Shown: positions 35,741-49,180, counted from the stretch's first letter. The stretch is DNA of 64,000 nt from Lytechinus variegatus (GCF_018143015.1 NC_054752.1:3720001-3784000); one strand, 5' to 3'. Translations and numbers: made by a program. Notes: generated by a model not told the origin, from the sequence alone.

Positions 35741-37855
35741 TTCGACAGGCCACTGTCATGTACACGAACTTATTTTATGTGATATAAAACAATGCCTTCT
35801 ATGTGTTTTTTTTCCAAGAGGAGAAAGTAAAGAGGCTTTACTGTGTGTAGTAGAAATGTATCTTTCTTCCGAATTGGCTCTGAAAGTATTTAAATTTAAC
35901 ATAAAGTGGAAGCAATAACGGGGTTTGAGTATTATAGAGCTTACGTGTGACTTCTTTTTTTAATGTACTACAGCTCTTCTACATGTCAATTGTAGAGTAT
36001 TTTCTCCTCAATCTATTCCAAGATATCAATACAAACAAAAGTAATCTTTTAAGAGTTCTAAAGACAATAAACTATTGTCTTTAGAAAATATAAGAAAAGG
36101 GTATCCTAGGCATGCTCCTGTTGGGTTATAGCCTTTACTGTGCAAGAGCATTATTGCAAACTGCAGAACAATAATAATAATAATAATAACATTAATATAG
36201 ATAAATATGAAATATACATATAAAAGTTGCTTTATTATACCAAAAAACGCAATTTGCCTTGCCGGTGGCTTTTAAACACGATTTTTTTTTTATTTAGTGT
36301 CGAAATACAGAGAGGGGATGGAGTAAAATTCGGAGGGCTCCCGTGGACGTATACTTAGGCTTAAATAAAAAAATATATATATCTTCAGGAAACATGTTAA
36401 CTGATGTCTCATACATCTGTCTTTTCCAAGTCGATAATACACGTCAAACTACCATGGTTTTGTAAAGTAGCGGGAATCCCGCGGGGAATGCAGTTTTGCC
36501 ACTTCGGGGTCTCCAACAGTCATAAATTTTAACAAAGTTAAAATGTGGATTGAGGTGGCGTACATTCGTCATGATTCATGTGCCAGAGCTTCATTTAAGC
36601 AGTAACCTGCAAAGCAATGTCTCCTGTAAATTTTCAAAGGGAAAGAAATTAGAAACAAAATTAATAGTGTTTTACCGATACCGAATGCATTTTGCCCGTA
36701 TATAGCATAGATTACGGTGTGGCAGACACACCAACAAAAGCGATACGAGAAGCCGATGGAAGCTATTGTGTTGAGATTGTGTTATCTCGAATGACATACC
36801 ATTGATCGCTTTATTGTCCGATTCGTGAGTGTGACTGTGACATAGAGGTTGTTTTGGTCTCGTTTTAGCGCCTGAATATCACGTCATACATTTTGACATA
36901 TTTTCCCTCTTTCTAAGCAAATTAAGACACTAATACTGTCATGAAGCATATCGATGTTTTCGCTAATATATTCTCTTTCATGTAGAATGTTGACATTTTG
37001 TATTAATTGCTGTTATTTATAAAACAGTTCAGGATTCTTGAAAAAATACTCTGTTTTAAATTATAATTTGCATAATTTATGTAAATTAGGTAATAATAAA
37101 CAAGGATATCCCAATTATTTTATGACAATTTTCTTCCCTGTCTTACCCTAAGTCCTTATTTCCAATTTTAGGGCAGTTCTGGTGAAATATATATTCTGAA
37201 TTACTTGTTTTTACATATCGACATAATATGCAAATGTATGCAAATTACTTGCTTATTTGCATAGATACAGCGTGTCTCTTTGGATGAATCTTTTTCTTTT
37301 GACTCAAGGAACATTTGTGCCAAGTGGGACATTTGTACTAAAAAATGCAGCGTTCACCCTTTTTTTGCAGTTAACAAGTCTACTAAATAGGGAAAAGGCC
37401 TATTCATAGTGGTGCAGTTGAGTGCACGAACATATACTCTACATGAGGTTGAAAGCTGTAGTATGGCTACTGTACAATCAAGAAGTACTCAGAGAGTGTA
37501 CAAACCTCAAATCCAAATTACTGGTTTTCGTCCAAATTTCTGAAATACATGACACAAAATTGATCCAGGAGATTCACAAGCATATACAATACAGGTAACA
37601 CACAATTATATACAATACAGGTAACACACAATTATAGGAATGGTATTCGAGAATAACTCAAGAAAATGATAAAAACTAAGAACACAGAGTGAAGGCAGCC
37701 ACGCAGGGCGCTCACTCAGTAAACAATTTGAAGTAGGCAATTTGAAGCTGTCCAGTTAGAAATTGCAATTTGGATTCACTGTTTGTTGTTATTTTAAAGA
37801 GTGATATATATTAATCGAGAAGGTTGTGAAATATGGGGAAAATAAATAAAGGTAT
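35741..37855. other. No gene recognised
   Basis: AT-rich. An (AAT)n run at about 36170-36190 may be the tail of an old LINE/SINE. No splice-bounded coding exon seen. Confidence 0.4.
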
Positions 37856-37856
37856 A

Positions 37857-38010
37857 GATTCAAGATTCATGATTGTTTTATTGGTCCATGAATGCTAGGC
37901 ATGCAGAGAAATTTAGTTTCAATGGCTTTAAACACAACATACACACAAAAATGCATAATAAAACATATCATAGCAATCTAACTCTACATAAACAGTACAA
38001 CTCAGTGATA
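37857..38010 (-). repeat. LINE 3'-end fragment
   Basis: GATTCAAGATTCATGATTG on the plus strand is the inverse of a typical LINE 3' tail (GAATCTTGAATC); about 150 bp of 3'UTR-like sequence follows. Confidence 0.35.
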
Positions 38011-38027
38011 ACCTTATGGAACAAACA

Positions 38028-38145
38028 CAGTGTTACCACAGTGTGTACCACAGTGTGTAACACAGTGTGTAACACAGTGTGTACCACAGTGTGTAACACA
38101 GTGTGTACCACAGTGTGTACCACAGTGTGTACCACAGTGTGTTCA
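38028..38145. repeat. 12-bp tandem repeat ACCACAGTGTGT
   Basis: About ten units of ACCACAGTGTGT or AACACAGTGTGT. The preceding TTATGGAACAAACACAGTG is the inverse of the right edge of the array at 52440-53320. Confidence 0.85.
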
Positions 38146-38289
38146 CAGCGTGTACCACATGTGTTTAATATATTATTTTGGGACGTGTGGTAACACTGTG
38201 TTTACAACACTGTGTAACACGGTGTTGCCACACAGTCGCCACACAGTCCGAAACACATATTAAACACACTGTGTACCACACGTTTATAA

Positions 38290-38775
38290 CCACATAGTCC
38301 TTTACACTGTGGCATTCACCACATAGTCAACCACACTATGACATACACCACATAGTCCAACACACTATGACATACACCACATAGTCCACCACACTATGAC
38401 ATCAACCACATAGTCCACCACACTATGACATATACCACACAGTCCACCACACTATGACATATACCACAGAGTCCACCACACTATGACATGCACCACATAG
38501 TCCACCACACTATGACATATACCACATAGTCCACCACACTATGACATATACCACATAGTCCACCACACTATGACATATACCACAGAGTCCACCACACTAT
38601 GACATATACCACAGAGTCCACCACACTATGACATACACCACATAGTCCACCACACTATGACATACACCACATAGTCCCCCACACTATGACATACACCACA
38701 TAGTCCACCACACTATGACATACACCACATAGTCCCCCACACTATGACATACACCACATAGTCCCCCACACTAAG
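38290..38775. repeat. 29-bp minisatellite CCACATAGTCCACCACACTA-type
   Basis: About 16 head-to-tail units of 29 bp, each with CACATAGTCC and CACTATGACATA, differing by few bases. Less regular units continue to about 38960. Confidence 0.9.
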
Positions 38776-39487
38776 GTGCTCATCTTACTGTGATGTCTAC
38801 CACAGTCCACCACACGGACATTGACTACACAGTCCACCACACTGTGGTATGCATGTGCCACTAGCTCATTTACCACATGCAGTCCACTACATACCCATGC
38901 AGCACATACCATGTAGACCACTGCAACACAGGCCAACTGGAACGAAGCACAGTGTCCTGCAATCTTGACCACAAAAGTATACCATCATTGCCAATTAGTG
39001 CTGATCTCAATAGGAGTGGAAGCTAATAATAGTGTCACCAATTCAAATCAAATTTTAGAATATATCTTTCATCATTTTGCAAACCCACTTGTAAAAAAAA
39101 AAAAAATCAACACTAAAAATTTCCATCCTCCTGATCACAACAAAATTGATTTGAGAATTTGTCTGTTGTCACTGGCTGTAGGTACTTGGGTGGTTGTATC
39201 ATGGTAGACACTGTGCTTTGGTCCCAATCTGAAGAGTAGGGAGAGCAATCTACAAGACACGAAAAAATATAATTAGAAATAAAAAATGAAAAAATTCATT
39301 TTGTTCAGTTTAATAAACAGTAATATAATAAAAGCAACATGAAAATAACTGGGTCATAAATACAAGCACTGTGAATACAAACATGAATTTTTCTCCTCGA
39401 TTTTCACAAGTAAACATACGTTGTGGAATGAAATTGTTTGGGAAAACAAGCCTGGTATGAAATATTTCTTAAATGTAAACATATTAA

Positions 39488-40073
39488 CGGGGTACTCCAG
39501 GCTGACATAATACAATTTTAACAAATAAAGTAAAAGGAGACAAATAAAATACTGCAAATTTCATCAAAATCTGACAAGGATGACAAAGTCATTACATTTT
39601 TAACTTTTGCATTACTAGGGCAAAACAGTGCTATGCATGTCTTCATGAATATGCAATGAGCAAGCTGATGATATCCCCACGTAATCTTTTGTATTTTATT
39701 TCAAAAAATTATATTTAGTCAAATTTTGTCACCAGATATAATAAAAAAATTGGATTGACAACTGATTTAGTTTGTAAGAAAATCATTGTGCCAACTTATT
39801 TTGTTACAAGGGAGACATGTCGTGTACACATGTAGGAAAATATGAAATGATCATGATTTTATTAAATAAAATAAGAAAAAGGAAGGTGGGGACATGACAT
39901 CATTAGTCAACCTATTGCACATTCATGATGACTTGCATATGACTATTTTCACAAAATAATGCTAAGCTTGAAATACTATAACTTCGCTATTTGCTATCAG
40001 ATTTTCAGCATTTTGCTCGGTGGATTTTACTATATTTATTTTGATATGATTATTTTCAGCCTGGAGTACCCCT
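39488..40073. mobile_element. TTAA-flanked palindromic MITE, GGGGTACTCCAGGCTGA family
   Basis: TTAA at 39484-39487 and 40074-40077; inverted ends CGGGGTACTCCAGGCTGA and TCAGCCTGGAGTACCCCT. Long complementary arms, no coding sequence. Confidence 0.8.
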
Positions 40074-41354
40074 TTAAGGTATCTAACATTTATGAGTCTT
40101 TATTCTGACAAATTTATCGTTGAGGTTGTTCTTTCATTCAAATGCAAGTATCTTCATTCGAAACAAGACTTGCAAGGTTACAAGTGATGAAAACACCGAA
40201 CTAAAATAACCTGTTTAAAAGAAAAGGTTACTTGAAAAAAACAACAAGTGGAACGCCTCTGACAGTCTCGCCTGTGTCACGCAATTCAATATAGCAACAA
40301 TGCTGACTTTGAATAAAAAACAGTGATACTTGATTACCATAATGTTCAAGTTTACTTTCAAAGTTATGAAGACATTTCCAAAATTATTACCAACATAGTC
40401 AAAGTTCTTTGACGCTAAATGACATTTGACCTTAATCATTTGACTAAAAACTAGTGCAAGACTATCAATGATACTTGATTACCCTCATATCCAAGTTTCA
40501 TGAACCAGATCCATAAACTTTCAAAGTTATGACATTTAAAAAAATATCTCGAGCATGCATGGTCACAGTTCATTGACCCTAAGTGACCTTTGACCTTAAT
40601 CATGTGACCTAAAACTCATGCAAGATGATAAGTGAAACTTAAATACTCATGTCCAATTTTCCTGAACTAGGTCGATAAAATTCCAAAGTTAAGATGACAT
40701 CTCAAAAACTTTGGTTAAGATTTTGATAACCAAACATGGTCAAATTTTATTGACCATAAATGACCATTGGCCATGACAATGTGACCGAAACTCATTGTCA
40801 GTGGTACTTGATTACCCTTATGTTCAAGTTCATGAAATAGGATCATGATGATGACACTTAACCCGTTGCCAACGGGAGCCGGATATATACGGTTCCCTAA
40901 AACTTATTCATGTACGGGAGCCGTATATAGTCGGTTCCCCAAAGGCTATTACTCGCATCCATTTGCAGGCTTTAAAAATACAATTTCATACTATGTTTCT
41001 GCCTTTTCTGTGTTATAATTACAATGTCCATTAATTAAACTACACATTCCAGAAAGTCATACGTTTTTACCTTTTGTTTCTATAGTTTATAAAGCATTAT
41101 AAAACGAGTTATGCTTCGAAGAGAGTCCAATATTGGCGTACAGTGGGCATTGCCGCGATGGAAGCTTGATTTCAACGATTTTCAGTTTCGCAGAACCACG
41201 TATATACCGTAATCAATAAAAGTGAGGGAAAACAATGGGAGCAGCGAAATGCAACCCAAAACGCACGCATAGCTGCGTGCGTGCGCTGATATGATCAACT
41301 ATAGATCGAAAACGATCGATACTTTATAAGATTGCTTGTGAGGTTTCAAAAAGT

Positions 41355-41465
41355 CCGGGGTTCGATCCCGGCCGCGGCACCTATGCCCGTGAGCAAGGCA
41401 TTTAATCTACAATGCTCTTTTATCCTGCTTTCAAATAAATGAAAATGCTATATGCATTACTGCTA
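41355..41465 (+). repeat. tRNA-SINE fragment with B box
   Basis: GGGGTTCGATCCCGGCC is a tRNA T-arm/B-box sequence followed by GGCACCTATGCCCGTGAGCA and a body. The A-box half is missing. Confidence 0.55.
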
Positions 41466-43849
41466 TTAGGTGTGCACTTCTTTAAAAAAAAAATGGCGCC
41501 GTTGATAAAATATAGGAAGAAGAAAAATCATGGTTTCAGTTTATAACACATCGATTTTTGTTTTCTTCTTTCATTTAGGTGCATTATTTTGCCTCTTGAA
41601 AATGGCTGTCATAATATTCAACTTCATGAACTGATCAAGCTAGATCAAACTAGAAGAGAGTACACGACTTTAAGTTGATATCGATTTCTATAATCCTAAA
41701 CAAAAAGTGTATACAGCTGGCTATTGAGAATACCTCGGATCGTACGTACACTCTATTTTGTTCTAACGATACGGATGTGGTAATTGATGGAGGCATGGCC
41801 CCCTTTCCTTTGAAAATCACAAAAGGGCATCCAGCGAAGGTCAATAAAGTTGCCACTTACTAACAATGTAAAAGAGTGACTTGAAAGGGAAGGATGTACG
41901 GATGAATTCACACTTTGTCAGTTTGGTTTAACACCAAAGAGTGATAAACGCCGTGACATAGGCATAATCATGCTAATGAAGACTAATATGTGTTATTTAC
42001 GATGTACAAAGTATATGAAGCATGTTTTATCCATATCAGTAATCTCATATGAATTTTCGAAAAAAATATAAGGTTTCCCCAATTGATTTTATTCTGATTG
42101 AGTATGTTATCGTGGTTTGGTTTGACCTGCATATAAAAAAAATGTGATGCGATAGGAATCCAGAGCATGGAGTAAATATGCATTCCATGGATATATTATT
42201 CGAGAAGATAGAGGGAATGAAAAGCAGAATATATTAAAATAAAATATTTATGTTTATGTCTGCAAACAGGCCTATAATGCTTTTCACGGAACAAATGATG
42301 TAAGCCGGGTAATGAATAAGTAGAGCGCCTTGATCACAATGTTTAGTGGATATTATATGAATTATTAATCATTATCATCATGCGGCTCGTTTAATTTTTT
42401 TAATTGCTTGTTAGAAGGGTGCGAGAAAATCGGCATAAAGCATATTGTGATTCCATATACGTCCATTCAGTTATTTGTTTCATTTTTGGCCGTACTCCAT
42501 AGAATATAACAGACGTTCAACTTTGATAAAGATAAATATGAGATAAAGCAATCAGTGCATGAATTGATTAATAAAGACAATTAATTAATTAGAGATAATA
42601 TATATCACTTAATATGAGCTGGAATATGATATTTAGGCAGGCGAGAATGGCCTTTCTATGTATCTCTTTTGAAGCACGCTCTTCCTCTTACAGTTCTCTA
42701 ATTAACTCGTTATATTTGTATTTTCATCGGAGCTCTTATGGATTGTTGGCTACAAGGAAAAAGGAAGTGGAGAAATAAAACAAGAATTATTTTAATACAT
42801 CGAAATTCTGTAAAGGTGAATGTACCGAGTGAGAAATTATATACACTTACGACATTTTAGAATTATACTTTGGCAATGCAGGTTATTATTTTCAGAGTCC
42901 TTTTTCATCTTGACGAAATTGGATATTAAAACAAACTGAACGCAGGAAATAATAATTTCCGAACGGAAAGTTCCTAAAATGTTAATCAAATCATATATTG
43001 TCCGAAAATTTGACAGTGAGTGTGGCGAAACAAATGGGGGGGGGGTTAAATGATGGAATATAATTTATATGCACTAGAATAAAAAAAGGGTATAAAATAT
43101 AGTAATGGTGTAACTTGGGTTGCGATTTCATTGCTAACCTCTATTTCTCCCCCCCCCCCTTTGCTTGTCAGAAAAAAGTAAAGAAAAAGTAGCGCATTTA
43201 TAGTCCCCTCCACCAAGAATTCCTTGGTTCACCGCCGATCTCTGACAACTAGATTACCAGCAAAACCGAAAATGTCTTTCTGGTCACACTCATTTTTTTC
43301 CATTTTAAATTGTCCAACATATACTTAAGTTATTTTTTCTTGCATTTTCCATGAATTACTAATCATTTGTTGATCATTAAATCCTTTGCACATACATGTC
43401 AAGAAAATAACCACACACGTTCTAAACTAGTGAAATAAACTGAGAATTGAGTAAGTTCACAATAAATAAAACGGTTTGCAGGGACTTATTGTATATTCTT
43501 GGATAATGAAAGAAAGGCAGAATGTCTTGTTTTTAATACAATTTTAATTACTAGAATCATTTGATACATAATATTCATTTTTTTTACACAAATACATGGC
43601 AACGTCTCCGTTGGATTTTGAATTAAGGAAATAATTTGGAGGTTTTTGTTGAACATTTCTCGACGACGTATAAAATCTAGAAATCATTTGAAATTGATTA
43701 TGGGCCGAATATGCCGGGCACCTATCCTAATGTAGGTTCTATTTTTTAGTATGGGTTGGGCTTGGAGGGCCGGGTTTGGACATATTTCTGTGATGACGAG
43801 AATATACTCAGAAGGGAAAAAATAGAGAGAGGGCCGGGGGGCACGGAAC

Positions 43850-45230
43850 GGGAGATGAAGAAGAGAGAGAGAGCATAACCCACTTGTCTGCGCAGTGTTG
43901 TAGTACATTTTTTTTCGATTAAAAGCGCCTCGTATGAAATTGAACCCTCTCCACCCCCCCCCCCCCCTGCGTAAGCTACTGATTGAATAGAAGGGAAAAA
44001 AGTAAAGGGAAAATAGAGGAGAGAGAGAATATAAGTAGAGGTTGACTAGAGGTAAGGGGATTAGAGAGAGTAGAGGGAATGGCATTCATGACAATAACAA
44101 TAATATTTTTCAATCGAATTAAACTAATTTTTTTTTATTCTTTACATGTAAAATATTCAAATGTTTACATAATATCAATGATAACAATTATAAACATTAC
44201 TATCAACACTAACAATGATAATAACAAATAATAAAAGAAAATATAACAATCGGATAATAAAAAAATAATAATAATATTGATAATAATAACAACAATGGTT
44301 AAGATTATGAATATAATAATGATAAGACAAAGAAAAAGATAAAATAAAAAAGCAGACGAAACAGAAAAAAAAGATGAAGGGAGAAGATAATGGATATCAT
44401 GGGGGATGGGGTGGGCTAACTTAAGTAATTGGATGATAAATGATAAATAATCTTCATAATAATTGTCGCATACCACCTTGCAAATTTTAATCGAGAAGAT
44501 TATGATTTCTTGTTCAGAAATTATTACTTGTATGCATTATAACGATATTTTGAAGATTCATGTTTTGGGGGGCATACTTTTAAAAGGAAATATCATATTC
44601 TTCATTTTTTTTCATTTTGCATGAAGAGAAAAACAGAGAGAACAAAATTAAGCAAAATAGGACGACGGGAGTAAAAGAATGAGAATAGGTATAAAGAGAA
44701 GATAAGACGACGAAGAAAAAAGGCGAAAAAAGAAGCACAAGCAAATTCATAACAAGAATAAATAGAAGGGAAATAGAAAGAGAAAACTTAGGAGATGGAG
44801 GAGGTGTAGGATTACACAATTATCAGTGAAGAAGAAGGAGGAGAAAATGAAAAGGGAGCATTATAAAAAAGGAAGAAAAAAACAAGGAGGATTTCATTTG
44901 CAAGAGGAAACAAAGCAAGACTATATCAAGGGAGAAGGGGGGGGTCTATAAATAGGAAGTATAAGAACAAAAAGATGAGACAGAGATCGAACAAAAGAAG
45001 AAAGGAAATGAGGATGATAAGATAAGAAGAATATCGAAAAAGAAGAATATGAGAAGAAAAGAAATGAGAATAATAATTTTGATAATAATAAGAACATCGA
45101 AAAAGAAGAAAAGGAAGAAGAAAGGAAGGGAGAATATTATGATAATAAGTAACATTATGAGAATATTATGATAATAGTAATATCGAAAAAGAAGAAGTCC
45201 AAGAAGAACTTCAAAACCCACATCACCAAC
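43850..45230. repeat. Long purine-rich tract
   Basis: The plus strand is strongly biased to A and G, with GAAGAAGAAGGAGGAG and AATAATAAT runs, clearest at 44580-45220. Long minus-strand frames (Phe/Leu/Ile/Ser-rich) are artefacts of this. Confidence 0.75.
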
Positions 45231-45899
45231 AATACATTCTCAAAGAAGTCACTCTGTACGGACATAATTATAGCACTGGAGCGACAGGTGAGCTCTGAAC
45301 TCCGTGCAGCCAAAACAGGAAATGAACTACGCATGCGCGAAAACTATCGATCGATCAATTCACTCATCGTGGATCGCACACACGCTTTTGTAATCAACGA
45401 TCCAGCTCGCACGCACGGAACAATGGAGCTGTTCGAACTTGACATGGCCGGCTGATTAATCTCGTTTGGGGTGTTAGAACCTATTCTACTATGCCGTCGC
45501 GAACGGGTTAAAAAAATTAACAGTTCAGATTTCAGTGCTGTGACCTTTGACTTTGATCATGTGACCTGACAGGCTGACACTAATGTAAGATTATCAGCAA
45601 CTTTTGTACAAGTTTCATAAAATAGGCCCTTATATTTGTAAAGTTATGACATAAAAAAAAATTAGACCCTAAATGACCTTGATCATGCAACCTGGACACT
45701 CATGCAAGATGGTCAGTGATACTTAGTTACACTTATGTCGAAGTTTCATGAACTAGGCTATATATTTATATACTTCCTAAGTTATGACGACATTTCAAAA
45801 ACTTAACCTTACATGTAGTTAAGATTTCAATGTTGACGACGACGCCGCCGTAGTCGGAAAAGCAACGCCTACACATGTAGTAAAGCAAATCCCTACCAT

Positions 45900-46419
45900 C
45901 ACAGAGAGTTGTGAAATTTCGAAACAGGAACAAGTAACCAACATTTATTTTTCAAAAATAAGAACACTTTGCATATATTTTGCCTTTTCACACCTATAGA
46001 CAAATATCAGAAAAATATGAACAAGAACCAAAAAATGTCCATAAATCTCTTGCATGAAGTGCATATACTAGCGTCCATATAGCTGCATATATGTATTCCT
46101 TTGTATTAGTTGGAACTTGGAAACAGTATCAAACGGAAGGTACATGGCAGGAAAATGATTTGTCATAGTATAAATATAAAAATATATCAATCTAAGTTTG
46201 ATGAATAGCACAAGGTGATAAAGCAGGAGTTGGAATGTCATGATAAATTTTGAAAGCACACACTATATAAACCTGAGTTGGCTGTATTAGCAGACATGTC
46301 ATAATACATGAAAGACATTTTCGTGTAATATATACCCATGATCAGAATAAAATGGGTTTTTTAATGACTTGTATGAGGCAATATTAAGGCTTATTTCCAA
46401 ACAAAAAAAGGTATCACAC
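45900..46419. other. 3' flank of the 46-49 kb gene
   Basis: AT-rich, probably containing the 3'UTR; no repeat family recognised. Confidence 0.35.
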
Positions 46420-46532
46420 TTAAACCTGCTTTTCTGCACGTCTTCGAGATGAACGGACATCTTTCAGCTTCTGGCCCATGCGTGCACGTACTTGGCCCAT
46501 GGAAGTGCAGGGAAATTTGCTTGTTGTGTGTG
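46420..46532 (-). CDS. Last coding exon (C) of an unidentified basic protein
   Basis: Minus-strand exon with acceptor TTATATTCAG (AG at 46533-46534) and a TAA stop at 46420-46422. It encodes a C-terminus ending RSSRRRAEKQV. Its two leading bases complete the codon begun by the single G left at the end of exon B, so the phases agree. The tail is strongly basic (GQVRARMGQKLKDVRSSRRR), which suggests a nuclear or nucleic-acid-binding protein. The family was not recognised. Confidence 0.6.
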
Positions 46533-46534
46533 CT

Positions 46535-48052
46535 GAATATAAGAAAATGAAAGGACACAAAAACTGGCTCAAAGTCTCAAACTTTTATCAAAGACTCTAC
46601 ATCATTTATAAATATTAATTAAAGCCAAGTCAAGTTCCGTCTGTTTGTGACTGTTGGTTACTCAGCTGCAGTGGAGTATCTAAGAGTCACAAACATAACA
46701 AAAAACCATGCATACCCATGAAACAGGATTATAATATTAGGGGCAGATAAGTTCAAGCAAGAAAATCAAGATTTCAGGCTCGGTAATCTTATTTCTATAG
46801 TCCTACTTGATTGAAAATATCTTATGAAATGACAAGGAAGTGACTTAAAGGAAATTAAGTTCTTAAACTGGTTGATTGTCTAAGCCTTTGACTCTAATTT
46901 CTAATTTCTTTGGTCCGCCGTTCTGGAAGAAATTGTACTGGTGACAGGCAGCATCGTTGTAAAATGTAAAATGACAAGTCATTTGTGAAGATCAATCACT
47001 TACTTAAAAAATTAAAATGTTTTCTATGGTTACGTAGATTCAAATCAAAGTCGGTGTCCTTTTCCTCCTTTTTCTGTTCGTTTGTTTTTGTTTCCACATC
47101 AAAACTTATTTTCACGGTAGATTACCATTTGGAGAGACTGTGCTATTCTACATGTAGTACATGTAGTTTCTCTTTCAGGGAGATTCACCCTAACCCTCCG
47201 CCTTGAAATTATTGACAAGCTTGGTAATATGAGAAATTACAGAGCATCTTCCTATTTACAGTAATTGTGATATTCTGAATTCATTTGTAGATTCAAGCAG
47301 AGACAATCATTCTTGGCAAAATACACAAGAAAATGTAAAAGCTATCAAAGGGGAAGTTCACCCTGATGAATAATTGGTTGTAATAAGAAGCAAAAAAAAA
47401 TTGAGAAATATATCAGTGAAGGTTTGATAAATATCATTAAAGAACAGAGATTTTTTTTCAAATATGATTTTATGACATCACAGACGATATGAATTGCCCA
47501 AAATGCCATTTTTTCAAAAATTGAAAGTGATTTCTTTATTTTTGCGGTGGATATATCATCAGACACATCATTTCATAGCCCCTTCTACTAGAATTTACCA
47601 TAACGCAAATCTGTGTGTGAGACAGTGTTATTTGTGAATGTTGATATGCCAGGGCTAGCAATGGAAATTCATCCGTTTAGAGTGCCAATATCCTACAATG
47701 ATATACCAAGAAAGTCAGAAAAAAACTTTAACATTTAAAAAAATCACCAATATAATGAAAAAGCATGTCCGGAAAACATAACTCTCATCTCATATAGATG
47801 TATGTCCTGAAAGAGCATCTACTCCATCATAATTTCAGATACCATTTTTATGTGGTATATGTTTAACCTTTGATAATTAAGAGGTATTCTTTGTTGTGAT
47901 GTAAAATTCTATTTGAACCAAAAGCATGAATGCAATGCTCTGGAGAAGATACTCTTTCTGGACATATGAGAATTTTGTTTTCTGGTCATGATTTTTCATT
48001 TAATTTAATTGGCCACAGAATCTTGCCGTAAATAATAAACTTTTAAACTGAC
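46535..48052 (-). other. Intron between exons B and C
   Basis: 1518 bp between donor GTCAGTTT and acceptor TTATATTCAG. It contains a half MITE (AAAGGGGAAGTTCACCCTGA at about 47349) and AT-rich sequence. Confidence 0.5.
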
Positions 48053-48134
48053 CTTCATGGTTCCGCTGGTCTTCAGTCTTTTTCTTCTTTAGAAGCTCTG
48101 CCATACATGTAGCAGATCTATCAGCTTTCCCAAC
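48053..48134 (-). CDS. Internal coding exon (B) of the same gene
   Basis: 82-base minus-strand exon between acceptor TTTTTGGTTGCAG and donor GTCAGTTT. It encodes VGKADRSATCMAELLKKKK followed by TEDQRNHE, plus one base. Frame and phase fit exon A (ends on a full codon) and exon C (needs one incoming base). It is lysine-rich and probably helical. Both splice sites are close to consensus, which supports it despite the short length. Confidence 0.6.
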
Positions 48135-48702
48135 CTGCAACCAAAAATGGAAATAAAATATGAACACATATGGAATATGTTTAGAATTTTTAAAAATTAA
48201 AATTTAATTTAGCCCCCCCCCCCCCGCTCAACATTTTTCAAGACCATTCAGCTGTGATTTTTTGGGGTGACCGCGCCGCGCCACTCACATATAAGTCTCG
48301 CATATCTTCTGAGTTCAAATTTGCGACACCAGGGTACGCGGTCATGTGCAAATCCAATGCAATTCTGTATCTAGACTAGGAATCCAGACAAAATTCATAA
48401 GTGTATCATTATTTTTAGTTTTTCTAATGAATTTTCTTTTATTGAAGTAGTACCACCAATACTTTCCAATTCCATCAATTTTTTTTTCAAGTAGAAATTT
48501 AAGAGCAATTTTTTAAATCACCACTGGCAGCGATATCAAGTTATGTAGAAGTCATTTTTTTTTGCAAATCACAGAATAAAGTCTGGCCTGCTTCAGGTAA
48601 ACACTTATCACTTTGGACTGAATTTCCTGGCTAGTAGGCTTCAAAATTTCCTGATCCATGCACGTCTTTAAAATTTAAGTTGAATGTTAAGTTTCAACGT
48701 AC

Positions 48703-48844
48703 CCTCTTTCTCACATCTTTTTTTGAGGTTGAAGCCTCATCCTCCATGTCCTCATCTGTGGCATCAGACTCATCCATAGCCTCATCTACTCTGGTTGCGG
48801 TGTTTAGGAACTCCTTCTCTTTCTTTAGTACATCAGCTTTTTTT
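48703..48844 (-). CDS. Internal coding exon (A) of the same gene
   Basis: 142-base minus-strand exon between acceptor CTGTCCCTTACAG and donor GTACGTTG. After one phase base it encodes 47 residues: KKADVLKKEKEFLNTATRVD, then an acidic stretch (DESDATDEDMEDE), then STSKKDVRKR. The acidic block followed by a basic run is typical of disordered regions in nuclear proteins. The upstream exon must end two bases into a codon. Function is unknown. Confidence 0.6.
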
Positions 48845-49180
48845 CTGTAAGGGACAGGCACATTAAGGACAGACATAAATAATCAGAGTAATTTCAAAGA
48901 GCCATTTATGAAATGCATTGTAAAAATGGAGTTTTAGCATTATTAGATTTATTACTACAGAGTACAGACAAGTTATCAAATCAGAATTCAGACACCAGTT
49001 TTTAAGTTATAGACGTAAATAATTTTATTCTGTACACACAAACTATTTTGAGTTGTAGACATATTTTTCAGTAGATCTAAATAACATAATTATTATTTAA
49101 AAACTAGTAAGAATCTTTCACATCATTAAATTTGCCCCCAAATTTGTTAATTAGCCGATGTAATGCTAATCCAGTCTAGC
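48845..49180. other. Intronic or 5' flank of exon A
   Basis: No feature recognised; AT-rich. Confidence 0.35.

Larger units (their letters stand above)
40862..45507. mobile_element. piggyBac-like TTAA element, 4646 bp, no transposase found
   Basis: TTAA at 40858-40861 and 45508-45511; imperfect terminal repeats CCCGTTGCCAACGG and CCGTCGCGAACGGG. CCC...GGG ends with TTAA duplication fit piggyBac. The interior includes a SINE fragment near 41360, AT-rich unannotated DNA and a long purine tract. No DDE-type transposase reading was seen, so it is non-autonomous or decayed. Confidence 0.6.
40236..45895 (-). repeat. TGACCTTTGACCTT-type repeat, interrupted
   Basis: Left part 40236-40857 and right part 45512-45895 belong to one copy of the repeat seen at 58378-59480. 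Its end (AAGTGGAACGCCTCTG) is at 40246 and the GACGCCGCCGTAGTCGGAAA end is near 45850. Contains a perfect DR1 inverse TGACCTTTGACCT at 40584-40596. A 4.6-kb TTAA-flanked element divides it. Confidence 0.65.

Noticed and set aside
37873-38263. Cys/Val/Thr repeat proteins on the plus strand
   Set aside because: Frames through the ACCACAGTGTGT microsatellite; no start context or flanking coding signal.
41355-41390. Possible tRNA gene 3' half
   Set aside because: Only the B-box region is present and SINE body sequence follows.
41675-41863. Possible transposase fragment in the 4.6-kb TTAA element
   Set aside because: The 62-codon reading shows no DDE-type or zinc-finger motif and is open on both strands.
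44165-45221. Hydrophobic Ile/Leu/Phe-rich minus-strand ORFs resembling membrane proteins
   Set aside because: They arise from the purine-rich and AAT-rich tract read on the pyrimidine strand.
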